64,000 nucleotides of DNA from Winogradskya humida. Its GTDB lineage: Bacteria; Actinomycetota; Actinomycetes; Mycobacteriales; Micromonosporaceae. Positions 34,926-43,144 of the stretch are shown piece by piece. The stretch spans positions 118,469 to 182,468 of the forward strand of contig NZ_BOMN01000113.1 in the NCBI RefSeq assembly GCF_016862215.1. The letters are read 5' to 3'. Position 1 is the stretch's first letter. Each line of letters starts with the position of its first letter. Position numbers and translations under genes: made by a program. The notes under the pieces were generated by a model that was given only the letters and a program-made list of their open reading frames with translations, did no database searches and was not told the DNA's origin.

Positions 34926-36512
34926 TCAGGTGCTGGTCGCCGAAGGAACGCCGCCGCTGCAGGTGACGGTCATGGTGACCTGCGTGTTGCCGTGCTTGAA
35001 GGACACCTCCGGAGCCGGCCCGGCTTCCGTGTCACCGTCGATGACCTTGTAAGGCTTGATGGCTGACCAGGAAAGGATGTGCGCTGTGCCGGTGGCGGGG
35101 CAGGTCGCGCGGACGGTCCCGGCGGCCGATGAGAGTGTTCGCTCCTGCGGAGCGGCTGCGGTTGTGGTTGTGGTCGCCTCCGGCTCCGGTCTCGAGGAAG
35201 TGGGAGTGCCCGCCGGGTTGGTCGTGTCCTCTCCGGCTACAGCGCCGGGAGTCACGCGACCGGCCGTCGTGCGGGCTGCGCCCCTCGGACTGACGCCGGT
35301 GGCGCCTGGCGTCGGTGCAGTGGACGTGATCGACACTTTGGGGGCCGGATTCGTGGTTGCTGCACGTGGCGGCTTGACGCTTACCTGCGGCGTTCGCGCG
35401 GTCGCCTCCGGCCGGGAGGGATGCAGCAGCGCAATTGTCGTGATGGCCGCTGCCACCAGGATCAACGGCGCCATGATGTACGGCACCAGGCCGCGTCGTC
35501 GGCGTACGGCCGGCGCCTGTGCTGCTTTCGGGTCGGCCTCCGCCGGAGGTCGCTGACCGGCCACGGGGTCAGTTCTCCCCGGCAAGTTTTCGTTCATGGC
35601 AACCGGCTCGACGGGAGAAGCGCTACGGGGAGTCTCGTCGTCGCGCACCGTCTTGGTGGCGCCGTGGGCGAGCAATGCCGCCACCTCGCGGGCGCTCGGG
35701 CGTTCAGCCGGATCTTTGGCCAGGCAGCGATTGCACAGCGCGGTCACGAAGTCGGGCACCTGAAACATCGGCAGCAGCGGGAACGGGTCCACGTAGATGT
35801 GCGCCGTGAGCATCTGGGTCGTCGTCTCGCTGGTCCATGGCGGGTGCCCGGCAAGGAGCCGGTAGAGGAGAACACCGAGCGCGTAGACGTCCGACGCCGG
35901 CTCCACCGCGTCATGCAACAGCCGCTCGGGGGCCAGATACGCGGGCGTACCGAGCACCTCGAAGTCTTCAACGCCGGCCCGTGACGGCTGGATCGCAGCC
36001 GCGATGCCGAAGTCGACCACCTTGGCCCCGGTCGGGGAGAGCATCACGTTGGCCGGCTTGATGTCGCGATGCACCAGCCCCTCGACATGCGCGGCAGCCA
36101 GAGCGGCGGCGATCTCCGCGCACACACTCATGGCGTAGCGGGGTAGCACTGGTCCTTCGTTGAGCCGCTGGTGGAGAGAACCGCCACGGACAAGTTCCAT
36201 CACGACATAGGGAACGATCTCCCCGGCTACGTCAGCCTCGCCGTAATCGTGCACCTGGGCGATGTTGGGATGGGACAGGGTCGCGGCGGCTCGGGCCTCG
36301 TGACGGATCCGGCTGCGCGACTGAGGATCGCCGATGTGGTGAGCAGCCAGGAGTTTCACCGCGACAGTGCGAGCCAGGACGTCGTCGTGGGCCTGCCAGA
36401 CGACGGCCATGCCGCCGGCACCCACCTTGGAGATGAGACGGTAACGGCCACCGAGCACCCAGCCGGTGCCGGTTTGGTCGGTTGCGTCGCCGTGTGTCCC
36501 ATCGCCACTCAT
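34926..36512 (-). CDS. Transmembrane Ser/Thr protein kinase (PknB-type)
   Basis: About 528 aa. Hanks kinase: VGAGGMAVVW loop (about 29-38), K52 in VAVKLL, HRDIKPAN with catalytic D149, DFG at 167, GTPAYLAPE. One TM helix at about 342-362 separates it from a Thr/Pro/Ala-rich extracellular region and a folded C-terminal domain with two Cys. No PASTA repeats. Start ATG at 36512 begins the conserved sequence; the open frame runs on to 36692. It is divergent from a receiver-only protein, with a perfect palindrome between. Ligand and targets unknown. Confidence 0.93.
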   Translation of the reverse strand: MSGDGTHGDATDQTGTGWVLGGRYRLISKVGAGGMAVVWQAHDDVLARTVAVKLLAAHHIGDPQSRSRIRHEARAAATLSHPNIAQVHDYGEADVAGEIVPYVVMELVRGGSLHQRLNEGPVLPRYAMSVCAEIAAALAAAHVEGLVHRDIKPANVMLSPTGAKVVDFGIAAAIQPSRAGVEDFEVLGTPAYLAPERLLHDAVEPASDVYALGVLLYRLLAGHPPWTSETTTQMLTAHIYVDPFPLLPMFQVPDFVTALCNRCLAKDPAERPSAREVAALLAHGATKTVRDDETPRSASPVEPVAMNENLPGRTDPVAGQRPPAEADPKAAQAPAVRRRRGLVPYIMAPLILVAAAITTIALLHPSRPEATARTPQVSVKPPRAATTNPAPKVSITSTAPTPGATGVSPRGAARTTAGRVTPGAVAGEDTTNPAGTPTSSRPEPEATTTTTAAAPQERTLSSAAGTVRATCPATGTAHILSWSAIKPYKVIDGDTEAGPAPEVSFKHGNTQVTMTVTCSGGVPSATST

Positions 36513-36693
36513 CGCTGGCAGTCTGCCGTGCCGATGGGATAAGCGCATCCCTAGGACCCTGACGACCTCCATGGTGGTCGTCGTCTGCAGTCCGCACATC
36601 CGTTCGGACGGCCCCGTACGGTCGAAGCGCCGAGCCGTCCTGATTGAACTCGACCGCTCGGTCATCCGATCGGAGGAACCGTCCGCGGCCATG

Positions 36694-36710
36694 ACCTACA
36701 TCATGTAGGT
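36694..36710. promoter_or_regulatory. Perfect 17-bp palindrome ACCTACATCATGTAGGT
   Basis: It lies 63 bp upstream of the receiver gene and 180 bp from the kinase start. A -35-like TTGTCA follows at 36715. It is likely an operator for a dimeric regulator of this divergent pair. Confidence 0.55.
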
Positions 36711-36773
36711 AATCTTGTCAGTGCCCTACAGTCGCTGTGACAAACAGGTCGAATGCGACGAAAGGCCTGCTCC

Positions 36774-37166
36774 GTGACGCTGCTGGTTCTGGCCGAGGAT
36801 GACGACGACATTCGCATGATCACCGCACGTGTTCTACGCCGGGCGGGCTACACGGTGATCGAAACAGCCGACGGAGCCGCCGCCCTCGCCGCCGTGCGTG
36901 AGCACCGGCCCGCAGGCGTCGTCAGCGACATCGACATGCCGGTGATGTCGGGCGTCGACCTGTGCCTGGAGTTACGCGCCGACCCGGCGACGAAGGACCT
37001 ACCGGTGATCTTCGTCAGCGGTAGCCTGATCCCGGGCGACACACGTCCCGCACAGGCGCAAGCGACCGCGATACTGGCAAAGCCTTTCCGGTCACCCGAA
37101 CTGGTGACATGCGTGCAGAACGCACTGGAGCAGGGTCGCCAAGCGGGGCCCCCGACGACCGGGTAA
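36774..37166 (+). CDS. Stand-alone receiver (CheY-like) protein
   Basis: About 130 aa, one receiver domain: LAEDDDDIRMI acidic pair, phospho-acceptor Asp in VVSDIDMPVMSG, Ser in IFVSGS and Lys in ILAKPF. No output domain, so it acts by protein contact. GTG at 36774 follows AAAGG at 8 nt; an ATG at 36753 is possible. It is divergent from a Ser/Thr kinase, which suggests a signalling link, although a histidine kinase would be the expected donor. Confidence 0.9.
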   Translation: MTLLVLAEDDDDIRMITARVLRRAGYTVIETADGAAALAAVREHRPAGVVSDIDMPVMSGVDLCLELRADPATKDLPVIFVSGSLIPGDTRPAQAQATAILAKPFRSPELVTCVQNALEQGRQAGPPTTG

Positions 37167-37179
37167 CCACAGAGGTTCC

Positions 37180-37590
37180 CTAGGCTCGTTCGTCGTCCCA
37201 TGCCAGGGCACTGATCCGCCACCCCGCGCCCGTCCGGACGAACTGCAGCGACTTCATCCCCCGCCCGGTGAACGGCTCACCGTCCTGCACGCCGGACTTC
37301 GCATAGCTGCAAAAATACTGGGCGATGTCGCCGTACACGTCGAGGCGCCCGGACTCTTCCCATTCGCGGAAGCCGGTCAGCCTGCCGCTGTCGAGCAGTT
37401 CGGCACGCGGCCGGATAAAGCTTTCGACCCCATAAACCACGGGCTCATCCCCACACGTACGCACAATCGTGGCCTGTGGCAGGAACAGCTCGCGAAGAGC
37501 CTCGGCATCCATCCCCGTCTTGAACGCGGCAAAGAACACCTCCACCAACTCCGCGATCGCCACCCGGTCCGTCGCCTCATCTCCGGTCAT
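37180..37590 (-). CDS. NTF2-like / DUF4440-type protein
   Basis: A 136-aa alpha+beta cone fold: IAELVEVFFAAFKTG, LRELFLPQATIV, GVESFIRPRAELL and C-terminal SLQFVRTGAGWRISALAW. Such proteins are small-molecule-binding enzymes or assembly factors. It is divergent from the next gene (11 bp) and convergent with the receiver gene. Function unknown. Confidence 0.85.
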   Translation of the reverse strand: MTGDEATDRVAIAELVEVFFAAFKTGMDAEALRELFLPQATIVRTCGDEPVVYGVESFIRPRAELLDSGRLTGFREWEESGRLDVYGDIAQYFCSYAKSGVQDGEPFTGRGMKSLQFVRTGAGWRISALAWDDERA

Positions 37591-37601
37591 GCCGCAACCG
37601 T

Positions 37602-38018
37602 ATGCCCGTGGAGGATGGGTTTGTGAGAAGCGGAGTCAGCCGGTGGGAGAAGAGCCAGATGCTCGCCCTTCTCGACAAGAAGCTCGGCAAGACGACAGCG
37701 CTGCCGGATACCACCGTCGAACGCTTGCGATGCTACATCGAGCACATGGAGCCATCCCGGATCGACGTTGGCTGGATGGCGGCCGGCCGGCTGCGCAACG
37801 TCTGGCGCGACCGGTATGAGGCGTACGACCTGGAGAGCACCCGTGCGGGGTGGGGCATGTTCTTTGCCCCGCTCGAATCCGAGCGGGGCGCGGTCGGATT
37901 GGTAGGCCTGAGCAACGGCGGACCCGCTCAGTTCATGCTGGTCCTCAGCGAAGCGGGTGATCGGATCCTCGCCTGCGTCTCGAGGAACGAGGAAGAGGTC
38001 AGGCCGCCTGCGGGGTGA
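37602..38018 (+). CDS. Hypothetical protein with an altered C-terminus
   Basis: About 131-138 aa; start ATG 37602 or GTG 37623. The middle reads MEPSRIDVGWMAAGRLRNVW and GWGMFFAPLESERGAVGL, then FMLVLSEAGDRILACVSR. No known fold. Its last five or six codons coincide with the reverse complement of a LysR-gene 3' end (37999-38062), so the natural C-terminus may have been replaced by a rearrangement. Confidence 0.6.
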   Translation: MPVEDGFVRSGVSRWEKSQMLALLDKKLGKTTALPDTTVERLRCYIEHMEPSRIDVGWMAAGRLRNVWRDRYEAYDLESTRAGWGMFFAPLESERGAVGLVGLSNGGPAQFMLVLSEAGDRILACVSRNEEEVRPPAG

Positions 38019-38062
38019 GGACAGTCTTGGCGGACTGGCCAAAGTTTTGATTCCGGCCGCCC
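37999..38062 (-). pseudogene. 3'-end remnant of a second LysR gene
   Basis: Read leftward it encodes NFGQSAKTVLTPQAA followed by a stop, closely matching the end of the intact LysR gene (AFRQTAKSVLTEQAA) 300 bp away. Only about 60 bp remain and they overlap the end of a rightward gene. Confidence 0.5.
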
Positions 38063-38137
38063 TCAGCGTTACGGCTTTAATCGGGCGGCGCGATGCCGGG
38101 CGAACCGCTGGTGGGCCGGTGCGGCGTCGTTGTCACG

Positions 38138-38299
38138 TCAGAGGTTGTTGTCGTTGCAGGAGGTGGGGGTGCTTCCCGGGGGAGGTGACGCGCAGGACTG
38201 CTCTGCCCCGCCCGAGGAGGGGCATCCGGCCAGGAGTGTCACGGTGAGAACGGCGATCACACCGGCGAGCACCGGCCGATGCCACGCGGAAGAGATCAC
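38138..38299 (-). CDS. 53-aa putative lipoprotein coupled to LysR
   Basis: The GTG at 38299 overlaps the LysR stop as GTGA. The product starts ISSAWHRPVLAGVIAVL and has the lipobox LLAGC at residues 22-26, followed by a short Ser/Pro-rich tail with two more Cys (SCASPPPGSTPTSC). This is a standard lipoprotein signal, with almost no mature domain. Translational coupling to a regulator is unusual. Function unknown. Confidence 0.55.
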   Translation of the reverse strand: MISSAWHRPVLAGVIAVLTVTLLAGCPSSGGAEQSCASPPPGSTPTSCNDNNL

Positions 38300-39189
38300 G
38301 CCGCCTGCTCGGTGAGGACGGACTTGGCGGTCTGGCGGAAGGCTTTGATCATCGGGTTGGGGTCGTCTTTGCGGCTGACGATGATGACTTTGCTGGTGGG
38401 GGCGTTTTCGAGGGGGATGGTGACCAGGTCGGGGCGCAGGGTGGTGCGGCGGTCGCCGACCGGGAGGACGGCGATGGCCTGGCCGCCGGCGACCAGTTCG
38501 AGTTTGTCCTCGTAGCTTTCGACCATCGGGACATCCGCGCCGAGGAGGCGGTAGGTGGTCCAGCCGGGCATCTCGTACGTGCAGGGGGCCTCGGGGAAGG
38601 CGTCCAGTTCCTCCGAAGTTACCGAGGTCCGGTCGGCCAGGGGGTGGCCGAGGGGGACCACGAGCATGCGGGGCTCTTCGTAGAGCAGCGTGGTGCGGAT
38701 GTCGGCGGCGGGGAGGGGCAGCGGGGATCTGGCGACCAGGACGTCGACGCGGCCGTCGGACAGGGCTCCTACGTCGCGGCAGCTCAGGTGGCGGGTGGTG
38801 ATTTCCGCGGCGGGGTGGCGGTGGCGGAGTTCGCGGACGGCGGGGGTGATCACGAGGTCTTCGGCGTATCCGATGGTGAGGCGATCGAGGGCGGCCTGGT
38901 CGCGTACGGTCAGCTCGGCTTGAAGGGCTGCCTGTAGCAGTGCCTGGGCTTGCGGGAGGAACGCTTTGCCGGCCGGGGTGAGGCGGGTGCCCTGGGGGAT
39001 GCGGTCGAGCAGGCGCGCTCCGAGGCGTTTTTCGAGGCGCTGGATCTGGCGGCTGAGGGCGGGCTGGGCCAGGTGGAGCTCGGCGGCGGCTTTGGCGAAG
39101 GTCTGGTGCTCTGCGACGGCGGTGAAGTAGCGGACGAGCCGCAGTTCCAGGTCCTGCCCGAGGTCGTTCACCTCTCCCACTGTAGCCAT
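38296..39189 (-). CDS. LysR-family transcriptional regulator
   Basis: A 297-aa protein. HTH: LRLVRYFTAVAEHQTFAKAA, then LHLAQPALSRQIQRLEKRLG. A co-inducer-binding domain follows (LTIGYAEDLVITPAVREL, RVDVLVARSPL). It is divergent from the MDR reductase at 39293, its likely target (103 bp between). Confidence 0.93.
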   Translation of the reverse strand: MATVGEVNDLGQDLELRLVRYFTAVAEHQTFAKAAAELHLAQPALSRQIQRLEKRLGARLLDRIPQGTRLTPAGKAFLPQAQALLQAALQAELTVRDQAALDRLTIGYAEDLVITPAVRELRHRHPAAEITTRHLSCRDVGALSDGRVDVLVARSPLPLPAADIRTTLLYEEPRMLVVPLGHPLADRTSVTSEELDAFPEAPCTYEMPGWTTYRLLGADVPMVESYEDKLELVAGGQAIAVLPVGDRRTTLRPDLVTIPLENAPTSKVIIVSRKDDPNPMIKAFRQTAKSVLTEQAA

Positions 39190-39292
39190 GCTGTTTTGGC
39201 ATGCCTGGGTTGCCGGACAGGTCTTGGACGGCGGTGCGGGTGCGGGCTTTAACTCGGGGGGTAAAGGTTTCCTCGAGAAAGCGGCAGGCGTG

Positions 39293-40291
39293 ATGAAGGC
39301 GATTCAGTTCCACGAGCCTGGCGGCCCGGAAGTTCTTCAGTACGATGACGTGCTCGTTCCTGAGATCGGTGCGGGTGAGGTGCTTGTCCGGGTTCACGCG
39401 GTGGGTATCAATCCGCCAGACTGGTATCTGCGTGAGGGTCTCAAGGTCATGCCGCCTGAGATGCGGCCGCCGCTGGATTACCCGCTGACTCCCGGTACGG
39501 ATATGTCGGGCGTCGTTGAGGCGGTTGCTCCGGACGTTCAGGATTTTGCCGTGGGGGACGCGGTTTTCGGGATGCTGCGGTTTCCCGGGTTCGACGGTCG
39601 CACGTACGCCGAGTATGTTGCCGCGCCGGCCTCGGATCTGGCGCTCAAGCCGACCGGGCTCGATCACGTTCGGGCGGCGGGGGCCCCGATGGCCGTACTC
39701 ACCGCTTGGCAGTATCTGGTTGATCTCGGTCATGATGTGCCGTCGCCGTTTACCGGGCAGGTGCATCAGCCGGTTCCCATTATCGACGGGATGACCGTGC
39801 TGGTGAACGGGGCCGCCGGTGGGGTGGGGCATTTCGCGGTGCAGTTGGCGAAATGGAAGGGCGCGCGCGTGATCGCGGTGGCGTCCGGGCGGCACGAGCA
39901 GTTTCTGCGCAAGCTCGGGGCTGACGAGTTCGTCGACTACACGTCGACGCGGGCTGCGGATGTGGTCAGTGATGTCGACGTGGTGATCGATGCGGTGGGC
40001 GGGCAGGAGAGTCAGCTCTTTCTGCGTACGCTCAAGCGCGGTGGCATTATGCTCCCGGTGTTTTTTGCGGAGTACGACGCGGCGGAGACCGCGCGGCTGG
40101 GCATCACGGTTTCGAATATTCAGGTGCGTTCGAATGGGCCTCAGCTCGCCGAGATCGCGCGGTTGTTCGACGAGGGCGGACTTCAGGTCGGCATTGACAG
40201 CACCTATCCGTTGTCCGATGCCGGTAGCGCGCATGAACGAGCCGCGCAGGGCCATATTCAGGGCAAGATCGTGCTGACGGTGGCGTCATGA
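39293..40291 (+). CDS. MDR NADP-dependent oxidoreductase
   Basis: A 332-aa quinone-reductase-like protein: IQFHEPGGPEVLQYDDV, PGTDMSGVVEAV, NADP loop VNGAAGGVGHFAVQLAKWKG, C-terminal HIQGKIVLTV. No zinc ligands. It overlaps the SnoaL-like gene as ATGA (40288-40291). Likely LysR-regulated. Substrate unknown. Confidence 0.92.
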   Translation: MKAIQFHEPGGPEVLQYDDVLVPEIGAGEVLVRVHAVGINPPDWYLREGLKVMPPEMRPPLDYPLTPGTDMSGVVEAVAPDVQDFAVGDAVFGMLRFPGFDGRTYAEYVAAPASDLALKPTGLDHVRAAGAPMAVLTAWQYLVDLGHDVPSPFTGQVHQPVPIIDGMTVLVNGAAGGVGHFAVQLAKWKGARVIAVASGRHEQFLRKLGADEFVDYTSTRAADVVSDVDVVIDAVGGQESQLFLRTLKRGGIMLPVFFAEYDAAETARLGITVSNIQVRSNGPQLAEIARLFDEGGLQVGIDSTYPLSDAGSAHERAAQGHIQGKIVLTVAS

Positions 40292-40689
40292 TCGTCGAAC
40301 TGCAGCAGGTCGTCGCGAAGTACGCGCATGCGCTGGACGAGCTTGATGTGCCGGGGCTGGAAGCCGTGCTGACCGAGGACACCACGTGGACGTTCACGGC
40401 GCCCGGGCAGGGCGTGCTCGGGCCGGTTGCCGGGCGCCCTGCGGTGCTGGGTTTTGTCCGTGACGGGCATGCGGCGCAGACCGGGCGGGTGCGGCATCAC
40501 CTGGGCAATGTCGTGGTCACGACCGCGAACGATGACAGCGCGATGGTCCATGCCACATTGCTGCAGACGAGGGACACCCAGGTGATCTCGACCGGCGTCT
40601 ACACGTTGGGGCTGCGGCGGGCCGGTGGTGTGTGGCGGATCGCCGAGCTCACCCTCGCTCTCGACAAACCCCTCGAGCGGATCCCGTGA
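40288..40689 (+). CDS. SnoaL-like / NTF2-fold protein
   Basis: A 133-aa protein: VAKYAHALDELDVPGLEAVL, TWTFTAPG, RVRHHLGNVVV (His pair common in SnoaL-like hydroxylating or isomerising enzymes) and GGVWRIAELTLAL. Translationally coupled to the MDR reductase, so they probably act in one pathway. Confidence 0.88.
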   Translation: MIVELQQVVAKYAHALDELDVPGLEAVLTEDTTWTFTAPGQGVLGPVAGRPAVLGFVRDGHAAQTGRVRHHLGNVVVTTANDDSAMVHATLLQTRDTQVISTGVYTLGLRRAGGVWRIAELTLALDKPLERIP

Positions 40690-40697
40690 ACCAGGAC

Positions 40698-41236
40698 ATG
40701 GTTGACGCTGATGGCGCCGCGCCCACCTGTCAGGAGCGGTAGCGGCTCGCCAGTTCCGGCGACTGCGCGCCGAACGCCGCGAGGTTCAGGCCGGCAAAGA
40801 CCCCCAGACCCTCGTCGACCCGGAAACCTTCGACAAGCTCGCCCTGCACTTCGCCGCCGTACAGGAGGTCACGAAGACCTACGCCCGGCGTGCCGTCGGG
40901 CAGATGCTGCTCATGCTGAAGGCGCACGCCGACTCGCAGCACGACCCCGACTTCGGCCGGCTGCTGCCCGACGGCCGCTCGTACCGTGTCGTCCCGACCG
41001 AGCCGGTCGACACGGCCTGGCACGTGTCGCTGCAACACACCGAGCCGTACGCCGCCGCCTGCCAACAGATCGCAGGAGGATTCGTGCACCACGTGCCGAT
41101 CCTGACCGAGGGCATGGCGGACGGCTCCTCGATGGAGTACACCCGCCAGGCGCTCACGGCGACCGGCTACTACATCGACCCCGAGTTCTGGGACGGCGAG
41201 GCGAAGTCCTGCTGCCCGCCGAACCCGGGGATCTGA
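40698..41236 (+). pseudogene. DUF1399/glycine-rich-domain-like protein, split by a one-base frameshift near its start
   Basis: From about 40742 the frame is clearly coding: RQFRRLRAERREVQAGKD, FDKLALHFAAVQEVTKTYARR, MLLMLKAHADSQHDPDF, PTEPVDTAWHVSLQHTEPY and GGFVHHVP, but has no start codon until ATG 40904. A good start (ATG 40698 after AGGAC) lies in another frame, ended by TAG at 40740. One extra G at GCGG|TAGCGG would join them. The VDTAWHVSLQHT pattern resembles glycine-rich-domain proteins whose function is unknown. Sequencing error is possible. Confidence 0.6.
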
Positions 41237-41252
41237 AAGGACTATCTGATCA

Positions 41253-42050
41253 ATGCGCATTGACTGGACCGAGCTGCCCCAAGCCGTCACGACAGAGGTA
41301 GCCGACCGCATCGGCGGACTTCGCGTCACCCCCGCCACGACTGGTGATCACGCGGAGATAGCCGCAACCGTCACCGGCACGAGCGGGAAGGTGTTCGTCA
41401 AGGCGGCCCACACCGATTTCGGGGTCCGGTCACTGCGCTTCGAGCTGCGGGTGAGTGAGGCCGTCAGCGGGTCGCACTCACCCGCGATCGAATGGACTTT
41501 CGAGGCTGCCGGCTGGCTGGTGGTGGGCTTCGAACACTGCGAAGGCCCGCACGCCGACCTATCCCCGGGAAGCCCCGATCTGGAGCTCCTCGGTGACGCG
41601 CTGTCGGTGCTCAGCCAGGCACCGGCACCCGATGTGTCGTTGTTCAGTCCGAAGGCACGGCTCGGGTTCGAACACCCGGCGATGGCTGGCGAAACGCTCG
41701 TCCACACCGATCTCGGCCCGGCCAACTTGATCGTGACCCCGAACGGCCTGCGGATCGTTGACTGGGCCATGGCCGCTAAGGCTGCGCCATGGGTTGAGCT
41801 CGCCATGCTCATGCCGTGGCTGATCAGTGCTGGCCATACCCCGGGACAGGCCGAACAGTGGCTTGTGCGGCAATCGGCGTGGCAGCTGACCGATCCAGAG
41901 GTCCTGGACTACTTCGCGACAAAAAACGCCGAGAAATGGGCCACCAAGTCGGCGGGAACAACCATGGCTTGGATGCATGACCTCGCGACCTGGACGTCTG
42001 AATGGGCGGCGTATCGGCATCGGCTCAGCAACTCCGCCCCGACCAGCTAA
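41253..42050 (+). CDS. Aminoglycoside-phosphotransferase-like kinase
   Basis: A 265-aa APH-fold protein: Brenner motif LVHTDLGPANLIV (His-x-Asp-x4-Asn) and RIVDWAMA (the DW metal site). The N-lobe (VFVKAAHT with the ATP Lys) is short. The C-terminal half is helical and Trp-rich. Such enzymes phosphorylate aminoglycosides, homoserine, choline or other small molecules; the substrate cannot be told. It may confer tolerance to a drug or act in metabolism. Confidence 0.85.
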   Translation: MRIDWTELPQAVTTEVADRIGGLRVTPATTGDHAEIAATVTGTSGKVFVKAAHTDFGVRSLRFELRVSEAVSGSHSPAIEWTFEAAGWLVVGFEHCEGPHADLSPGSPDLELLGDALSVLSQAPAPDVSLFSPKARLGFEHPAMAGETLVHTDLGPANLIVTPNGLRIVDWAMAAKAAPWVELAMLMPWLISAGHTPGQAEQWLVRQSAWQLTDPEVLDYFATKNAEKWATKSAGTTMAWMHDLATWTSEWAAYRHRLSNSAPTS

Positions 42051-42358
42051 CTTCCACCGCCGATCCCAAACCCGCTGCGGAAGGAAGCCGAACTCGGCCA
42101 TCTCCTCCGGGTCTGAGCTGTGTTCCTCGCTGCAGATCGCGCGCCATGCTCCACACGCCGTTGGTCGCATTCCATATGGCGTGCGCCTGCGTGGTATCCA
42201 GTACTGCATCGGCTCGGCCTTCGGCTCGCACGATGACATCCGCGGGCGCTGTTGCGTTGAGCGATCGGGTGCTGTGGCGTGGGTTCGGCTGCGCGTTCAG
42301 GCACAGATGAGCGGTGAAGTCTGCAGCCCGTTCACGTCTGTCGCCTCCTCCGTCGTCA
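42051..42358. other. Region without a gene between the kinase and the IS remnant
   Basis: About 310 bases. No start, ribosome site or protein-like frame is seen. It may include the left end of the insertion sequence, but I could not find terminal inverted repeats. Confidence 0.4.
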
Positions 42359-43063
42359 GCGTTCGCCGGCTTTCGGTTCCCGAGCGAGGTGATCGTGGCG
42401 GCCGTGCGCTGGTACCTGCGCGACGGCCTGTCGTACCGCGATGTCGAGGAGTTGCTCGCCGAACGCGGCGTGGAGGTGGATCCCGTCACTGTCTACCGGT
42501 GGGTGCAGCGTTCACGCCGTTGCTGGCCGACGCGGCGTGGTTCGCACGGCGTTCGCCGGGTGACCGCTGGTTCGTCGATGAGACGTACGCGAAGGTCGCC
42601 GGGGTATGGCGGTACGTGTACCGGGCAATCGACCAGCACGGCCAAGTCATCGACGTGCTGGTATCTGCTCGCCGCGACCCGAAAGTTCTTCACCCGCGCC
42701 CTTAAGGCGTTGAGGACGGTGCCGGTAGGGGTGGTGACCGACGCCGCAGCGGTCTACCCCGTTGTACTCGCCGACTTGGTCCCGGCCTCCTGGCATCACG
42801 TCGAGCAGTATGCGAACAATCCTGTCGAGGCAGATGACAGCCGGCTCAAACACCGGCTTCGGCCGATGCGTGGACTACGGACCGACCGCACCGCCCAGAC
42901 CGTCATCGCCGGACACGCCTTCGTCCAGAACCTGCGCCGGGGACACTACGAGATCGCCGCCGACACGGCATCCCGGCAACGCCTGGCTACCGCGTTCACT
43001 GAACTCGCCACGGCGATCTCACCACGCCGCCCGGCCAGACCGAACGCGTCTCCCGAGCGATAA
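42359..43063 (+). mobile_element. IS6-family transposase remnant
   Basis: Pieces of one DDE transposase lie in two frames: FAGFRFPSEVIVAAVRWYL and YRDVEELLAERGVEVDPVTVYRWVQR, then FTPLLADAAWFARRSPGDRWFVDETYAKV (first Asp), then KFFTRALKALRTVPVGVVTDAAAVYP (second Asp) and NPVEADDSRLKHRLRPMRGL (Glu). Shifts occur near 42510 (one T missing from a T run) and near 42675 (a deletion of about 10 bases is needed to restore the normal spacing). It is typical of IS6/IS26 elements and is not functional. Confidence 0.8.
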
Positions 43064-43144
43064 GGCAACAGCGCCAACTGACCACAACCACGCCAACGCC
43101 GGCGCAGGTCATACAGAGTCAAAGGTCAGCGGCTTGCGGACCGC

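Noticed and set aside
38138..40255. 705-codon open frame on the minus strand
   Set aside because: Antisense to the MDR reductase and out of frame with LysR; only its last 53 codons (a lipoprotein) are supported.
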